A DNA stretch of 64,000 nucleotides from Amycolatopsis alba DSM 44262 (GTDB taxonomy: Bacteria; Actinomycetota; Actinomycetes; Mycobacteriales; Pseudonocardiaceae): assembly GCF_000384215.1 (NCBI RefSeq), contig NZ_KB913032.1:4667665-4731664 (forward strand), given 5' to 3'. The notes under the pieces are model-generated. The model saw only the letters and a program-made list of their open reading frames with translations. It had not been told where the DNA came from and searched no databases. The translations under genes were made by a program, and so were the position numbers. This document shows, piece by piece, positions 19,101-30,772 of this stretch; positions within the stretch are counted from its first letter, which is position 1; every line of letters starts with the position of its first letter.

Positions 19101-20258
19101 GTGCGATTGATCTTCACTTCTCTGGTGAGTCATGGTCATCTCTATCCCCTACTACCGCTCGCCGTCGCCGCTCGCGACGCCGGGCACGATGTCTTGTTCG
19201 CCACCGGTGACGACATGCGGCCGGTGGTCGAAAAGGCCGGTTTGGCCTCGGAAAGTGCCGGATTCGGGATGCGCGAGGCGTTCGCCGCCTTCTTCGGTCC
19301 CGACGCTTCCCCGCCCCGTGCCTCGAACGGTGCGCCCGAGGAGTTTTATCCCGTTATCGGGCAGGTGTTCGGAAATGTGCTGCCGCGTCGGTTCCTCGCC
19401 GATCTGACGCCGTTGCTCGAACGGCACCGGCCGGATCTCGTCGTCTACGAAAGCGGCAACGCCGGTGGTGCCATCGCCGCCCGGCTGGCGGGCGTTCCCG
19501 CGATCGGGCACGGTTTCGGCCGGGTTTCGCCGGGCGAGGTCATCGACGTCATCAACGGCCGTCTCGCGGAATTCGCCACGGAGGTCGGTTTCGAGGGTGC
19601 GGCCCTGCACTCGTACGGCGACCCGGTCGTCGACATCTGCCCGGAATCGGTGCAATCACCGGATTTCCTGGCCGGTGCGAACCGGATCCCGCTGCGGCCC
19701 GTCGGCTGGGCCGAGCCCGGCGATCTCCCGCCGGGTGTGGTGGGGCGGGACAAGAGCCGTCCGCTGATCTACCTCACCCTCGGCACCGCGTTCGGTGACG
19801 AGGACGTGCTCAAGCGGGCCATCGGCGGCCTGGCACGGATCGACGCGGACGTCATCGTCGCGGCGGGCCCGACGGTGGACCCGGCGCAGCTGGGGAACGT
19901 CCCGGCCAACGTCCGGGTCGAGGCGTGGGTGCCGCAGGCCGAGCTCCTGCCGCACGTCGACCTCGTGGTCCACCACGGTGGTAGCGGGACGACGCTGGGT
20001 GCCTTCGGGGCCGGGCTGCCGCAGCTGGTGCTTCCGCAGGGGGCGGACCAGTTCACGAACGCCGAAGCCGTCGTCGCCGCTGGGGTGGGCGCGCAGCTGA
20101 TCGGTGGCGCCATCGTCGAGGACGCCATCCACGAACAGGCTCGAACGCTGCTCGCCGACGAAGGGGTCCTCGGCGCGGCACGGAAACTCGGCGATGAGGT
20201 CGCCGCGATGCCGTCGCCGGCGGAGGTCGCCCAGCGGCTTCCCGAGTTCGCGGGCTGA
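19101..20258 (+). CDS. GT1-family glycosyltransferase (MGT/UGT-like)
   Basis: A 385-residue GT-B glycosyltransferase. The N-terminal acceptor domain begins LIFTSLVSHGHLYPLLPLA, with the His of SHGH as the usual catalytic base. The C-terminal donor domain carries the actinobacterial signature HHGGSGTTLGAFGAGLPQLV and LPQGADQFTNAEAV. The start is GTG 19101 with GGAG just upstream. Such enzymes transfer sugars from nucleotide donors to natural products or xenobiotics. It stands alone between the mutase and the nucleoside phosphorylase, interrupting the mycobacterial gene order. Confidence 0.9.
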   Translation: MRLIFTSLVSHGHLYPLLPLAVAARDAGHDVLFATGDDMRPVVEKAGLASESAGFGMREAFAAFFGPDASPPRASNGAPEEFYPVIGQVFGNVLPRRFLADLTPLLERHRPDLVVYESGNAGGAIAARLAGVPAIGHGFGRVSPGEVIDVINGRLAEFATEVGFEGAALHSYGDPVVDICPESVQSPDFLAGANRIPLRPVGWAEPGDLPPGVVGRDKSRPLIYLTLGTAFGDEDVLKRAIGGLARIDADVIVAAGPTVDPAQLGNVPANVRVEAWVPQAELLPHVDLVVHHGGSGTTLGAFGAGLPQLVLPQGADQFTNAEAVVAAGVGAQLIGGAIVEDAIHEQARTLLADEGVLGAARKLGDEVAAMPSPAEVAQRLPEFAG

Positions 20259-20319
20259 GAAGTACATGAAGGCCCCCATCCTTGCGCCAGGCGCAAGGAT
20301 GGGGGCCTTCATGTACTTC
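20259..20319. terminator. Perfect 30-bp inverted repeat, bidirectional terminator
   Basis: Arms 20259-20288 and 20290-20319 are exact reverse complements with one base between them; the arm contains ATGAAGGCCCCCATCC. It fills the space between the convergent glycosyltransferase and nucleoside phosphorylase genes. Its arm resembles those of the hairpins at 38625 and 49180. Confidence 0.85.
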
Positions 20320-20323
20320 AGCT

Positions 20324-21109
20324 TCAGGCGAGGGTGACGAGTTCCTTCAGGAGAGTGCCCATGCGGGTGGCCGACTGTCGGCCCGCCTCGAGGACCTCTT
20401 CGTGGTTCAGCGGTTCCCCGGTCATCCCGGCAGCCAGGTTGGTCACCAGCGAAAGCCCGAACACCTCGATCCCGGCGGCGCGGGCGGCGATGGCCTCCAG
20501 CACCGTCGACATGCCGACGAGGTCGGCGCCGAGGGTCCGCAGCATGTGGATCTCCGCCGGGGTCTCGAAATGCGGCCCGGTGAGTCCCGCGTAGACGCCC
20601 TCTTCCAGCGACGGGTCGATTTCGCGCGCGATGTCGCGCAGCCGCTTCGAGTACAGGTCCGTCAGGTCGACGAAGTTCGCGCCGACGATCGGCGAACGCG
20701 CGGTCAGGTTCAGGTGGTCGGAGATCAGCACCGGCTGCCCGACGCGGAAACCCTCGCGCAGGCCGCCTGCCGCGTTGGTCAGCAGCACCGTCTTGGCGCC
20801 CGCCGCCGCGGCGGTGCGCACGTTGTGCACGACCGGGTCGATGCCCTTGCCCTCGTAGAAATGCGTGCGGCCCAGCAGGATCAGCGCGCGCTTCTCGCCG
20901 ACGCGGACCGACCGGGCGGTCCCGCCGTGCCCGACCGCGCCCGGCGCGACGAATCCCGGCAGTTCGCCCAGCGGGATCTCCGCCTCGGGCTCCCCGATGA
21001 CGTCCGCCGCCGGGCGCCAGCCCGAACCGAGCACGACGGCGATGTCGTGCTTCTCGACGCCGGTGCGTTCGGCGATGGCGGCGGCCGCCGCGACCTCGTT
21101 CTCACTCAT
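20324..21109 (-). CDS. punA: Purine nucleoside phosphorylase
   Basis: Phosphorolyses purine nucleosides to base and (deoxy)ribose-1-phosphate. The trimeric PNP features are present: VVLGSGWRP, the phosphate-site GRTHFYEG with the catalytic-region His, NAAGGL, and [13 protein letters not shown] followed by [10 protein letters not shown]. About 261 residues, normal for PNP class II. I use ATG 21109 (MSENEVAA); the codon at 21130 is an alternative. It overlaps the ABA4-like gene by 8 nt, so it may be read through from that operon. It corresponds to M. tuberculosis deoD (Rv3307). Confidence 0.92.
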   Translation of the reverse strand: MSENEVAAAAAIAERTGVEKHDIAVVLGSGWRPAADVIGEPEAEIPLGELPGFVAPGAVGHGGTARSVRVGEKRALILLGRTHFYEGKGIDPVVHNVRTAAAAGAKTVLLTNAAGGLREGFRVGQPVLISDHLNLTARSPIVGANFVDLTDLYSKRLRDIAREIDPSLEEGVYAGLTGPHFETPAEIHMLRTLGADLVGMSTVLEAIAARAAGIEVFGLSLVTNLAAGMTGEPLNHEEVLEAGRQSATRMGTLLKELVTLA

Positions 21110-21533
21110 GCGACGAGCGTATCCGGACACTTCGCACGAGCAGGAACGCCACCAGCCCGAACGGCGACAGGAAGATCGTGAGCGCCAGGATCGGGCCGGT
21201 CACCAGCGGGTGGATCCGGTGTTCGCGGGATTCGAAGTACATCCAGCGCGCGATGAACAGGTCGAAGGCGATCAGATGCGCCCAGATCGTCGCCGCCCCG
21301 TACGGGCTTCCGGTGAACGCGCTGAGCACGTCCAGGTCCGGCCTGCTGACCGCCGTCCAGAGCTCGCCGAGGTGCGCGATGGCGAGCACGAAGTAGGGGA
21401 TCAGCGGCAGCAGCGGCACCCAGGGCGAGGACAGGATCCGGCGCGTCCAGGACCAGCCCGGCAGGAAGATCATCAGCAGCCAGAACGGCGTCGCCAGCGG
21501 GAAGGTCCAGGTGAACAGGGTCTCGACGCTCAT
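21102..21533 (-). CDS. ABA4-like (DUF4281) membrane protein
   Basis: A 143-residue protein with four predicted spans. The sequence [20 protein letters not shown], then TRRILSSPW and [14 protein letters not shown], matches the family named after plant ABA4, which in plants is needed for neoxanthin synthesis; bacterial roles are unknown. ATG 21533 overlaps the stop of the upstream membrane protein by 4 nt. It is controlled with that gene from the MerR-facing promoter region. Confidence 0.8.
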   Translation of the reverse strand: MSVETLFTWTFPLATPFWLLMIFLPGWSWTRRILSSPWVPLLPLIPYFVLAIAHLGELWTAVSRPDLDVLSAFTGSPYGAATIWAHLIAFDLFIARWMYFESREHRIHPLVTGPILALTIFLSPFGLVAFLLVRSVRIRSSHE

Positions 21534-22504
21534 CGGACGGAAGCCTCCAGCTCTCGGTCTTTCGCCGGCCGCCGGATCGCGATCAGCCCGCTGAACGCGA
21601 TGCCCGCGATGAGCAGGGCGAAGGCTGCCAGCGTCTGGCCGTCGGGGGCGACGATGGACTGGCCCCGCAGCGCCTGCCAAGTGAGCAGCGCGAGAAGGCC
21701 CGCGTAACCGACGCCGGCGATCAGCACCAGCCGCAGCCGGACGACGTCGTCGCGCAGCCGCGGGTAACGCGCGGCCAGGACGCCGAGAGCGAGCGCGAGC
21801 AGCGGAAGCGCCTGGAGTCCGTGCAGACCGAGGAAGTGCGGGATCCGCAGGTCGCCGCCCACCGTGCTCCAGCCGAGGATCGGCAGGCCGGGGCCGCCGT
21901 CGGAGAGGCCGACGGTGTGCGCGCCGATCATCGCGGACTGGCCGGTCGCGTCGAGCAGGGCCTGCTGGTCCGGGGTGGGGCTGCTCATCAGCGTCGCCAG
22001 CGAGATCCCGATCATGCCGAGGACCGCGCCGATCCTGGCCGCCCATCCGGTCGCGCGGTCGGGGACCTTGACGAACATGACGGCGACCGTCAGGACGAGG
22101 TTGACCATCCACAGCACGGCGATCATCCCGCCCATGGTCTGGAAGATCGTGTTGTCCAGCGGGGTCGCGTTGTTGAAGTGGCTCGCGCGGACGCGGGCGG
22201 CCTGGAACACCACCAGCACGTACTCGGCCGAGAAGATCACGACGAGCACGTTCGTCAGCACGCTCGCGGTCCGCCGGAACTTCGGCAGCAGCGTGACGAG
22301 CCAGCTCCAGGTGAAGAAGTACAGCGAGCCGGAGACGGCGAATTTGAACGGTTTCGCCCAGATCGGCGCGCCTTCCAGCGTCCGCTGGTCGATCAGCATG
22401 GCCAGGACGCACAGCGCGGTGATCACGGCGAAGACCTGGGCGCAGCGATACGAACCACGGTGCCAGGTGCGGGTTCTGTCCTGGAGATCGGTCAAGATGG
22501 TCAT
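21530..22504 (-). CDS. Polytopic membrane protein, partner of the ABA4-like protein
   Basis: About 324 residues with roughly eight hydrophobic spans (for example VFAVITALCVLAMLI, SLYFFTWSWLVTLLP, VLWMVNLVLTVAVMFV, PLLALALGVLAAR). I do not recognise the family. The loop DQRTLEGAPIWAKPFKFAVS and HFLGLHGLQALPLL with clustered His are notable. ATG 22504 is chosen because GGGAGGG sits 6 nt upstream. It is first in an operon with the ABA4-like gene and divergent from a MerR gene, which probably regulates it. Confidence 0.7.
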   Translation of the reverse strand: MTILTDLQDRTRTWHRGSYRCAQVFAVITALCVLAMLIDQRTLEGAPIWAKPFKFAVSGSLYFFTWSWLVTLLPKFRRTASVLTNVLVVIFSAEYVLVVFQAARVRASHFNNATPLDNTIFQTMGGMIAVLWMVNLVLTVAVMFVKVPDRATGWAARIGAVLGMIGISLATLMSSPTPDQQALLDATGQSAMIGAHTVGLSDGGPGLPILGWSTVGGDLRIPHFLGLHGLQALPLLALALGVLAARYPRLRDDVVRLRLVLIAGVGYAGLLALLTWQALRGQSIVAPDGQTLAAFALLIAGIAFSGLIAIRRPAKDRELEASVR

Positions 22505-22518
22505 GGGTCCCTCCCAGA

Positions 22519-22561
22519 ATGGATAGTCAAGCTCTCCGTTATGGGAAGTTAAACTATCCAT
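22519..22561. promoter_or_regulatory. Palindromic operator/promoter between MerR and the ABA4-like operon
   Basis: ATGGATAGT (22519-22527) and ACTATCCAT (22553-22561) are perfect 9-bp inverted arms 25 bp apart. On the minus strand TTTAAC (22553-22548) and GACTAT (22528-22523) are separated by 19 bp, again the MerR-type spacer. The hexamers match consensus only moderately. Confidence 0.55.
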
Positions 22562-22579
22562 GCTGAGAAATCTTCAGGG

Positions 22580-23266
22580 ATGACCCTGGAACCGTCCCCG
22601 AGATCGGAGTTGCTACGCGTGCGGATGGCGGAGCTGAGTGAAAAAGCCGGGGTCCCGGTCGCCACGATCAAGTACTACCTGCGGGAAGGACTGCTCCCGC
22701 CGGGCGAGCGGACCAGCCCCAATCAGGCGAAGTACGCCGACGGGCACGTCCAGCGGATCAAGCTGATCAGGGCGCTGATGGACGTCGGCGGCCTTTCCCT
22801 CGCGACGGTCGGCGAGGTGCTCGCCGCGGTCGACGAAGGGAAGGCCAGTCCCCACCGCATCCTCGGCATCGCCCAGGAAGGCATCACGAGCTCTCGCCAG
22901 GTCGTCGACGAAGAAAGCCGGGAGTGGGCCCTCGCCACGGTCCGCGACCTGGCCGAGCGCCGGGACTGGCCATGCAAAGATCCCGAAGACCCGATCATCC
23001 AGGCCCTGATCGGTGTCCTGTGCGCGATCCGGGACGTCGGGCACGGCTGGTACCTCGACAAACTCGACGCCTACGCCGAGATCGCCGACCGGACCGCCGA
23101 CCTGGACCTCGAAGGCATCGCCGGGGTCGAGTCACTGGAACGGATCATCGAGATCGCCGTCGTCGAAACCGTTCTGGGCGACAGGCTGCTTTCGGTACTG
23201 CGCAGGCTGGCGCAGCAGCGCGCGTCGAAGGCGCACTTCGCGCGGCTAGCCGTCGACGATGAGTGA
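22580..23266 (+). CDS. MerR-family regulator
   Basis: A 228-residue MerR protein: RMAELSEKAGVPVATIKYYL (DNA-recognition helices), REGLLPPGERTSPNQAKY (wing) and a long C-terminal helical domain. It is larger than minimal MerR proteins and lacks an evident cysteine metal site. It faces the ABA4-like membrane operon across a 75-bp region with inverted repeats. Its 3' end overlaps the convergent kinase gene by 21 nt. Confidence 0.88.
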   Translation: MTLEPSPRSELLRVRMAELSEKAGVPVATIKYYLREGLLPPGERTSPNQAKYADGHVQRIKLIRALMDVGGLSLATVGEVLAAVDEGKASPHRILGIAQEGITSSRQVVDEESREWALATVRDLAERRDWPCKDPEDPIIQALIGVLCAIRDVGHGWYLDKLDAYAEIADRTADLDLEGIAGVESLERIIEIAVVETVLGDRLLSVLRRLAQQRASKAHFARLAVDDE

Positions 23267-25018
23267 CAGCGCGACGGGCTCGAACACCGCGGTCTTCGTG
23301 GAGGACTCCTGCTCGATCGGCGAGGTCACCGAGAAGATCCACAGATCCGTGCCGCCGCTGAACAGGTCCATGAACGTCGTGCGCCGCATGGTTTCGTTCG
23401 TGGCGTCCCTGGCTCCCGGCGAGCGCTCGCTCGTCCGGTAGGTGTAGCGCAGGCTGTTTTCGCCCCGGCCGGGCACGGCGACGGGATCGTTGATGGGCGC
23501 GATGTCCGGATGCTGCGACTTCAGCCAGCTGAAGTAGGCGGGCGGCGGGCTGTCGGACAGGAAACCGCTCAGCCGCTCGATCCGGATGACCTGGCGGCCG
23601 TCGGGCGAGACGTACTGGACCACCGTGCTCGGCACACCCCTGGTGATGTGCGGCGCGACGAACTTCTGCCAGCCTTCCGGGACACCGATGGTGAACCGGC
23701 CGCCCTTGATGCCGTTCACCGTGCTGGCGTCACCCTGCTGCGTGATCAGCTTTGGCGGCGGCTGGGTGGCGATCGTGTCGCCCTGCTGCTGCTCCACCGG
23801 CGGCATCAGATCCTGCCCGCCGACGGTCCTGGCCAGCACGAACCCGCCGCCTGCGGCCAGCAGGAAGACGACGACCGACGCGAGCGCCAGCAGCACTAGG
23901 GCCACCGCGGACCGGCCCGGCGGGCGGGGCGGCAGCGGGACGACGGTCGGCATCGGCGGCAGTTCGGCAGGCGGCACGGGTGCCGCGGCGGGCTGGTTCA
24001 GGAACGGCAGCGGGCCGGGGTCGGCGGCGAGTTCGGAACTCGTGCCTTCGGCCGGTTTTTCCGGGGCGACCGTCTTGATCACCTGGGTGTCGGTCGCGTC
24101 GAGATGCGCGATGGTCTTCTTGCCGTCGGGCGTGTGGAACAGCTCGGTGGGGAAGAGGTCGATCAACGTCTTGGCCTGCAGCGGGTACAGGCGGCGCCGC
24201 ACCTCGCGCAGGGTGATCCGCTTCGACGGCTCCTTCTTCATGAGCGCGCCGATGACGTCGGACAGCGGACCGGGGCCGGGCTTCGGCACCTTTCCGTTGA
24301 CGACCTTGCCGACTGTTTCGAGCGGGTCACCGTCGGCGTCGTAGGGCGGCGAGCCCTCGATGGCGGCGAACAACGTCGCGCCGAGACCCCACAGATCGGC
24401 GGCGGGCACGACCGCGCCACCCGAGGCGACCTCGGGCGCGATGTAGGCGGGGGAGCCCAGCATCATCCCGGTGCGGGTCATGGTGGCTTCGGAGACGTTG
24501 CGCGCGATGCCGAAGTCGGTGAGCTTGATCCGGCCGTCCCCGGCGACCAGGACGTTCCCCGGTTTGACGTCACGGTGGGTGATCCCGGCGGCGTGCGCGG
24601 CCTCGAGCGCGGACGCCACCGCGATGCCGACCGCCGCCGCCTGCTCGACGGTCAGCGGCCCGTGGTCGCGCAGGATGTGCGCGAGGCTGCGCGACGGCAG
24701 CAGCTCCATGACGACGAAGGGTTCGTCGTTCTCGCGCGCGACGTCGTGCAGGATGATCACGTTCGGGTGACTCAGAACGGCGATCGCGCGGGCTTCGCGC
24801 AGAGTGCGTTCGCGCAGTTCGTCGGCCTGCGAGGTCGGGACGCCGGGCGGGAGGCGGACCTCTTTGACCGCGACCGGGCGGTGCAGGAACTCGTCGTAGG
24901 CCGACCAGACCGTGCCCATCGATCCCGAGCCGATCACCGAGCGCAACCGATATCGCCCGGCGACGACACGCTTCTCTTCGCCAGGGCTCTCGGGGGACTC
25001 GGTGGTGTCGGACGGCAC
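23246..25018 (-). CDS. Membrane-anchored serine/threonine protein kinase
   Basis: A 590-residue Hanks-type kinase. The N-terminal catalytic domain has the glycine loop VIGSGSMGTV, the VAIK-equivalent Lys in VAVKEVRL, HRDVKPGN, and DFGIARN before an activation loop rich in Thr (EATMTRTGMMLGSPAYIAPE). A Pro-rich linker leads to one membrane span (ALVLLALASVVVFLLAAG) and an outer domain without PASTA repeats. Phosphotransfer to protein Ser/Thr is certain by family; ligand and targets are unknown. GTG start at 25018, divergent from mutA. Confidence 0.93.
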   Translation of the reverse strand: MPSDTTESPESPGEEKRVVAGRYRLRSVIGSGSMGTVWSAYDEFLHRPVAVKEVRLPPGVPTSQADELRERTLREARAIAVLSHPNVIILHDVARENDEPFVVMELLPSRSLAHILRDHGPLTVEQAAAVGIAVASALEAAHAAGITHRDVKPGNVLVAGDGRIKLTDFGIARNVSEATMTRTGMMLGSPAYIAPEVASGGAVVPAADLWGLGATLFAAIEGSPPYDADGDPLETVGKVVNGKVPKPGPGPLSDVIGALMKKEPSKRITLREVRRRLYPLQAKTLIDLFPTELFHTPDGKKTIAHLDATDTQVIKTVAPEKPAEGTSSELAADPGPLPFLNQPAAAPVPPAELPPMPTVVPLPPRPPGRSAVALVLLALASVVVFLLAAGGGFVLARTVGGQDLMPPVEQQQGDTIATQPPPKLITQQGDASTVNGIKGGRFTIGVPEGWQKFVAPHITRGVPSTVVQYVSPDGRQVIRIERLSGFLSDSPPPAYFSWLKSQHPDIAPINDPVAVPGRGENSLRYTYRTSERSPGARDATNETMRRTTFMDLFSGGTDLWIFSVTSPIEQESSTKTAVFEPVALSLIVDG

Positions 25019-25125
25019 GGCCCAATTGTGTCGTATGCCCCCGTGGCGGGCCTATGCGACGTCACCCTTCAGGCGCGACTAGCGTCACAGGTGGGTCCTC
25101 TTGTGGGCCGTTAGCATCGTTGGTT

Positions 25126-27005
25126 ATGACGGAAGTGGCCGAGACGGAGTCAGTGCCGACCCCCGGTGGACACGCTGCACCTGCCGAGCCCGACGCGCTG
25201 AAGCTCGCGGCCGAGTTCCCGGAAGCGAGCCGGGAGCAGTGGCGGGAGCTCGTCGCCGGAGTGCTGCGCAAGAGCGGCGCGATCGACGAAGGCTTCGAAG
25301 GCCTGCCTGAAAGCAAGCTGGTCACCCGGACGTATGACGGCCTGGAGATCCAGCCGCTCTACACCGCCGAGGACGCGGTCGAGGGAACGGGTTTCCCCGG
25401 TCTGCCGCCGTTCGTGCGAAGTGCCCGGCCCGAGGGTTCGGTGACGACCGGCTGGGACATCCGCGCCCGGTACGCGCGCCGCGACGCCAAGGCCACGAAC
25501 ACCGCGATCCTCGCCGACCTCGAAGGCGGCGTCAGTTCGATCTGGCTGCGCGCCGGCGCGACCGGGGTCCCGGTCGCGGACCTGGGCGACGCGCTGAACG
25601 AGGTCTACGTCGACCTCGCGCCCGTCACCCTCGACGCGGGCGAAGAGTACGAAGCCGCCGCGAACGAGTTGTTCACTCTCTTCGCCGAGCGCGAGATCCC
25701 GGCGAGCGCGGTCACCGCGACCCTCGCCGCCGACCCGATCGGACTGACCGCGCGCACCGGCACGGCGCATCCGCTCGCCCCCGCCGCTCAGCTGGCGGCG
25801 AGGGTCGCGCAGAGTCACCCGAAGGTGCGAACGATCGTCGCCGACGGCCTGCCGTTCCACGAGGCGGGCGGTTCGGACGCGCAGGAGCTCGGCGCGACCA
25901 TCGCGGCCGGCGTCGCCTATCTGCGGGCGCTCACCGAAGCGGGGCTGGACGTCGACGCCGCGGCCGGGCAGCTCGAATTCCGGCTCGCCGCCACGGCGGA
26001 TCAGTTCCTCACGATCGCCAAGTTCCGCGCCGCGCGGCGGCTGTGGGCCCGTGTCACCGAGGTTTCGGGCGGCAAGGGCGCGGGGATGCGGCAACACGCG
26101 GTCACCTCGCCCGCGATGCTGACCCAGCGCGACCCGTGGGTGAACATGCTGCGGACCACGCTCGCCTGTTTCGGCGCCGGGGTCGGCGGCGCGGACGCGA
26201 TCACCGTGCTCCCGTTCGACGCCGCGATCGGCCAGCCGGACGCCTTCTCCGCGCGGATCGCGCGCAATACGCACGCCGTCCTGCTGGAGGAGTCCAAACT
26301 GGCCGGGGTCATCGATCCGGCGGGTGGCTCCTGGTACGTCGAGAACCTCACCGAAGACCTGGCCCAGGCTGCGTGGCGTGAGTTCACCGCGATCGAGGCG
26401 GCGGGCGGGATCGAGGCCGAACTGGCCTCCGGCGCGCTCGCCGGACGCCTCGCCGAAACCTGGGAAAAGCGGTCGAAGCGGATCGGGACGCGTCGCGATC
26501 CGATCACCGGCGTCAGCGAATTCCCCAACCTGACGGAGAAAACGGTCGTCCGCGACGCCGTCGAAGACCTGCCCGGCGGCGGGCTGCCCCGCTATCGGTA
26601 CGCCGAGGTCTTCGAAGCCCTGCGGGACCGGGCGGACGCGCACCCCAGCCGTCCTCGCGTCTTCCTCGCCACGCTCGGCCCGGTCGCGGCGCATACCGGG
26701 CGGGCGAGTTTCGCGGCGAACCTGTTCCAAGCCGGCGGGATCGAGGCCGTGAACCCCGGTGCCCCCGAAGACATTGTGGCGGAATTCCGGGCCAGCGGGA
26801 CGACGGTCGCCTGTCTCTGCGGAAGCAACACCTCCTACGCGGAAGAAGCGGACAGCGTCGCGAAGGCGTTGAAGGAAGCGGGCGCCACGTCGGTGCTTCT
26901 CGCCGGGAAACCCGGCGACCACCCGGACGTCACGGGCTATCTCTTCACGGGCTGCGACGCCCTCGAAGTCCTGACCGGCACGTTGAACGAGCTCGGAGTG
27001 CAGTG

Positions 27006-27006
<1 letters not shown>
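25126..27006 (+). CDS. mutA: Methylmalonyl-CoA mutase small (beta) subunit
   Basis: A 626-residue subunit of the heterodimeric B12 mutase. The TIM-barrel part has [12 protein letters not shown] and [20 protein letters not shown], and the C-terminal cobalamin-like fold lacks the DxHxxG motif, as expected for the non-catalytic subunit. The start ATG 25126 is 9 nt after TAGCAT, so the transcript may be nearly leaderless. The stop overlaps the mutB start (TGATG). With mutB it isomerises methylmalonyl-CoA to succinyl-CoA in propionate use, or the reverse to feed polyketide synthesis. Confidence 0.96.
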
Positions 27007-29174
<2,168 letters not shown>

Positions 29175-29177
29175 GCG

Positions 29178-30176
29178 TTGCCGCGCAAGATCGACGTCGG
29201 GGCGCTGGCCAAGGGTGTCCTCGCGGGTGACCGCGGCCTGCTGTCGCAGGCGATCACGCTCGTCGAGTCCAGCCGGGAAGACCACCGGGCGCAGGCGCAG
29301 GAACTGCTGGTCGAGCTGCTCCCGCACGCGGGCGGCGCGCGGCGGGTCGGCATCACCGGCGTCCCCGGTGTCGGCAAGTCGACCTTCATCGACCAGCTCG
29401 GCACGGATCTGACCGAGGCCGGGCACAAGGTCGCCGTGCTGGCCGTCGACCCGTCGTCGACGCGGACCGGCGGCTCGATCCTGGGCGACAAGACCCGGAT
29501 GGCCCGGCTCGCGGTGGACCCGAAGGCGTTCATCCGCCCTTCGCCGACTTCGGGCACGCTCGGCGGTGTCGCGCGCGCGACGCGCGAAACGATCGTGCTG
29601 ATGGAAGCGGCCGGATACGACATCGTGCTGGTCGAGACCGTCGGCGTCGGGCAGTCCGAGGTGACCGTGGCGAACATGGTCGACTGCTTCCTGTTCCTGA
29701 CCCTGGCCCGCACCGGCGACCAGCTGCAGGGCATCAAGAAGGGTGTCCTCGAACTCGCCGACGTCATCGCGGTCAACAAGGCCGACGGCGACCACGAACG
29801 TGACGCGAAGCGCGCGGCCCGCGAACTCGCCGGCGCCTTGCGGATGATCTACGGGCGGGACGCCGAGTGGACGCCGCCGGTGCTCACCTGCAGCGCACTC
29901 ACCGACGTCGGGCTGGACGAGGTGTGGGCCGAAATCGGCCGTCACCGCGACGTGCTGACCGCGTCCGGCGAACTCGACGGGCGGCGACGGCGGCAGCAGG
30001 TCGAGTGGACCTGGTCGATGGTCCGCGAACAGCTGCTCGGCCGCCTCGCCGCGCATCCGGACGTGCGAGCGGTCGTTCCGGACGTCGAACGGGCGGTCCG
30101 GGACGGTGAACTGACCCCGACGCTGGCCGCTCAACGGATTCTGGAGGCGTTCTCCGGTCCTCCGCGTGGCGGCTGA
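29178..30176 (+). CDS. meaB: G3E GTPase MeaB, mutase chaperone
   Basis: A 332-residue ArgK/MeaB GTPase that protects and reactivates methylmalonyl-CoA mutase by controlling cobalamin loading. Walker A is GVPGVGKST, the switch regions include VDPSSTRTGGSILGDKTRM and VETVGVGQSE, and the base-specificity motif is NKAD. The C-terminal dimerisation helix is RREQ-like. It starts at TTG 29178, 3 nt after mutB. Confidence 0.95.
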   Translation: MPRKIDVGALAKGVLAGDRGLLSQAITLVESSREDHRAQAQELLVELLPHAGGARRVGITGVPGVGKSTFIDQLGTDLTEAGHKVAVLAVDPSSTRTGGSILGDKTRMARLAVDPKAFIRPSPTSGTLGGVARATRETIVLMEAAGYDIVLVETVGVGQSEVTVANMVDCFLFLTLARTGDQLQGIKKGVLELADVIAVNKADGDHERDAKRAARELAGALRMIYGRDAEWTPPVLTCSALTDVGLDEVWAEIGRHRDVLTASGELDGRRRRQQVEWTWSMVREQLLGRLAAHPDVRAVVPDVERAVRDGELTPTLAAQRILEAFSGPPRGG

Positions 30177-30233
30177 CGCGGGAACGCGGCAGAGTGCAGA
30201 ATCGAAGGCGCGCTCTGTCGACGAAAGGGAGTC

Positions 30234-30533
30234 ATGCCTACAAGGTCTCGTCTCGGGCAGCTGGCCGGTCTGGCCGCCGCCGGGCTGATCGTCTGCGCGC
30301 CCGCCGCGCAGGCCGGTGAGATCCAGGCGTCCGCGCCGGCGATCGCGCAGGCAGCGGCGGTGCACGAGGTGCTCGAACAGGCGCCTCCCGGCCCGGTGCT
30401 CGACCCCGCCGACACCGACAAGGCCAACAGCCAGGAGACCAAGAACAAGGTCATCGCGGGGATCGCCGCGGCGATCCTGCTCGGCCTGGTGATCCTCGGC
30501 CGTCGCTCCCGCTCCAAGAAAAAGAAGTCCTGA
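30234..30533 (+). CDS. Small secreted/membrane-anchored protein
   Basis: A 99-residue protein with a signal sequence (LAGLAAAGLIVCAPAAQAG), an Ala/Pro-rich middle and a C-terminal hydrophobic segment KVIAGIAAAILLGLVILG followed by a very basic RRSRSKKKKS tail. This is a type I single-span layout resembling sortase-substrate anchors, but no LPXTG-like motif precedes the helix. A GAAAGGGAG ribosome site precedes ATG 30234. Function not recognised. Confidence 0.65.
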   Translation: MPTRSRLGQLAGLAAAGLIVCAPAAQAGEIQASAPAIAQAAAVHEVLEQAPPGPVLDPADTDKANSQETKNKVIAGIAAAILLGLVILGRRSRSKKKKS

Positions 30534-30772
30534 ACCGCCGGCGGTAAGTAGAAGGACTCTCCGCTTAGCCCGGACCGAACTCCTCGCAGCCGTTCATCGC
30601 AGATCCACTACCGGCCATCTCCGGCTCGATCACTCGACGAGCGGCTTGTCATCTGCATGGTGCACGATCTATCGCAAATGCGTATCACAGATCGAACGGC
30701 ACCCAGCGTGCCTTCAGCGACCACCCGTACGGTGGTAGACGAAGGCAACAGTGTTGCGGGAGGAGGTGCGGC

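Noticed and set aside
25019-25125. Cobalamin riboswitch before mutA
   Set aside because: The region is only 107 bp and lacks the B12-box; the start lies about 9 nt after a likely -10.
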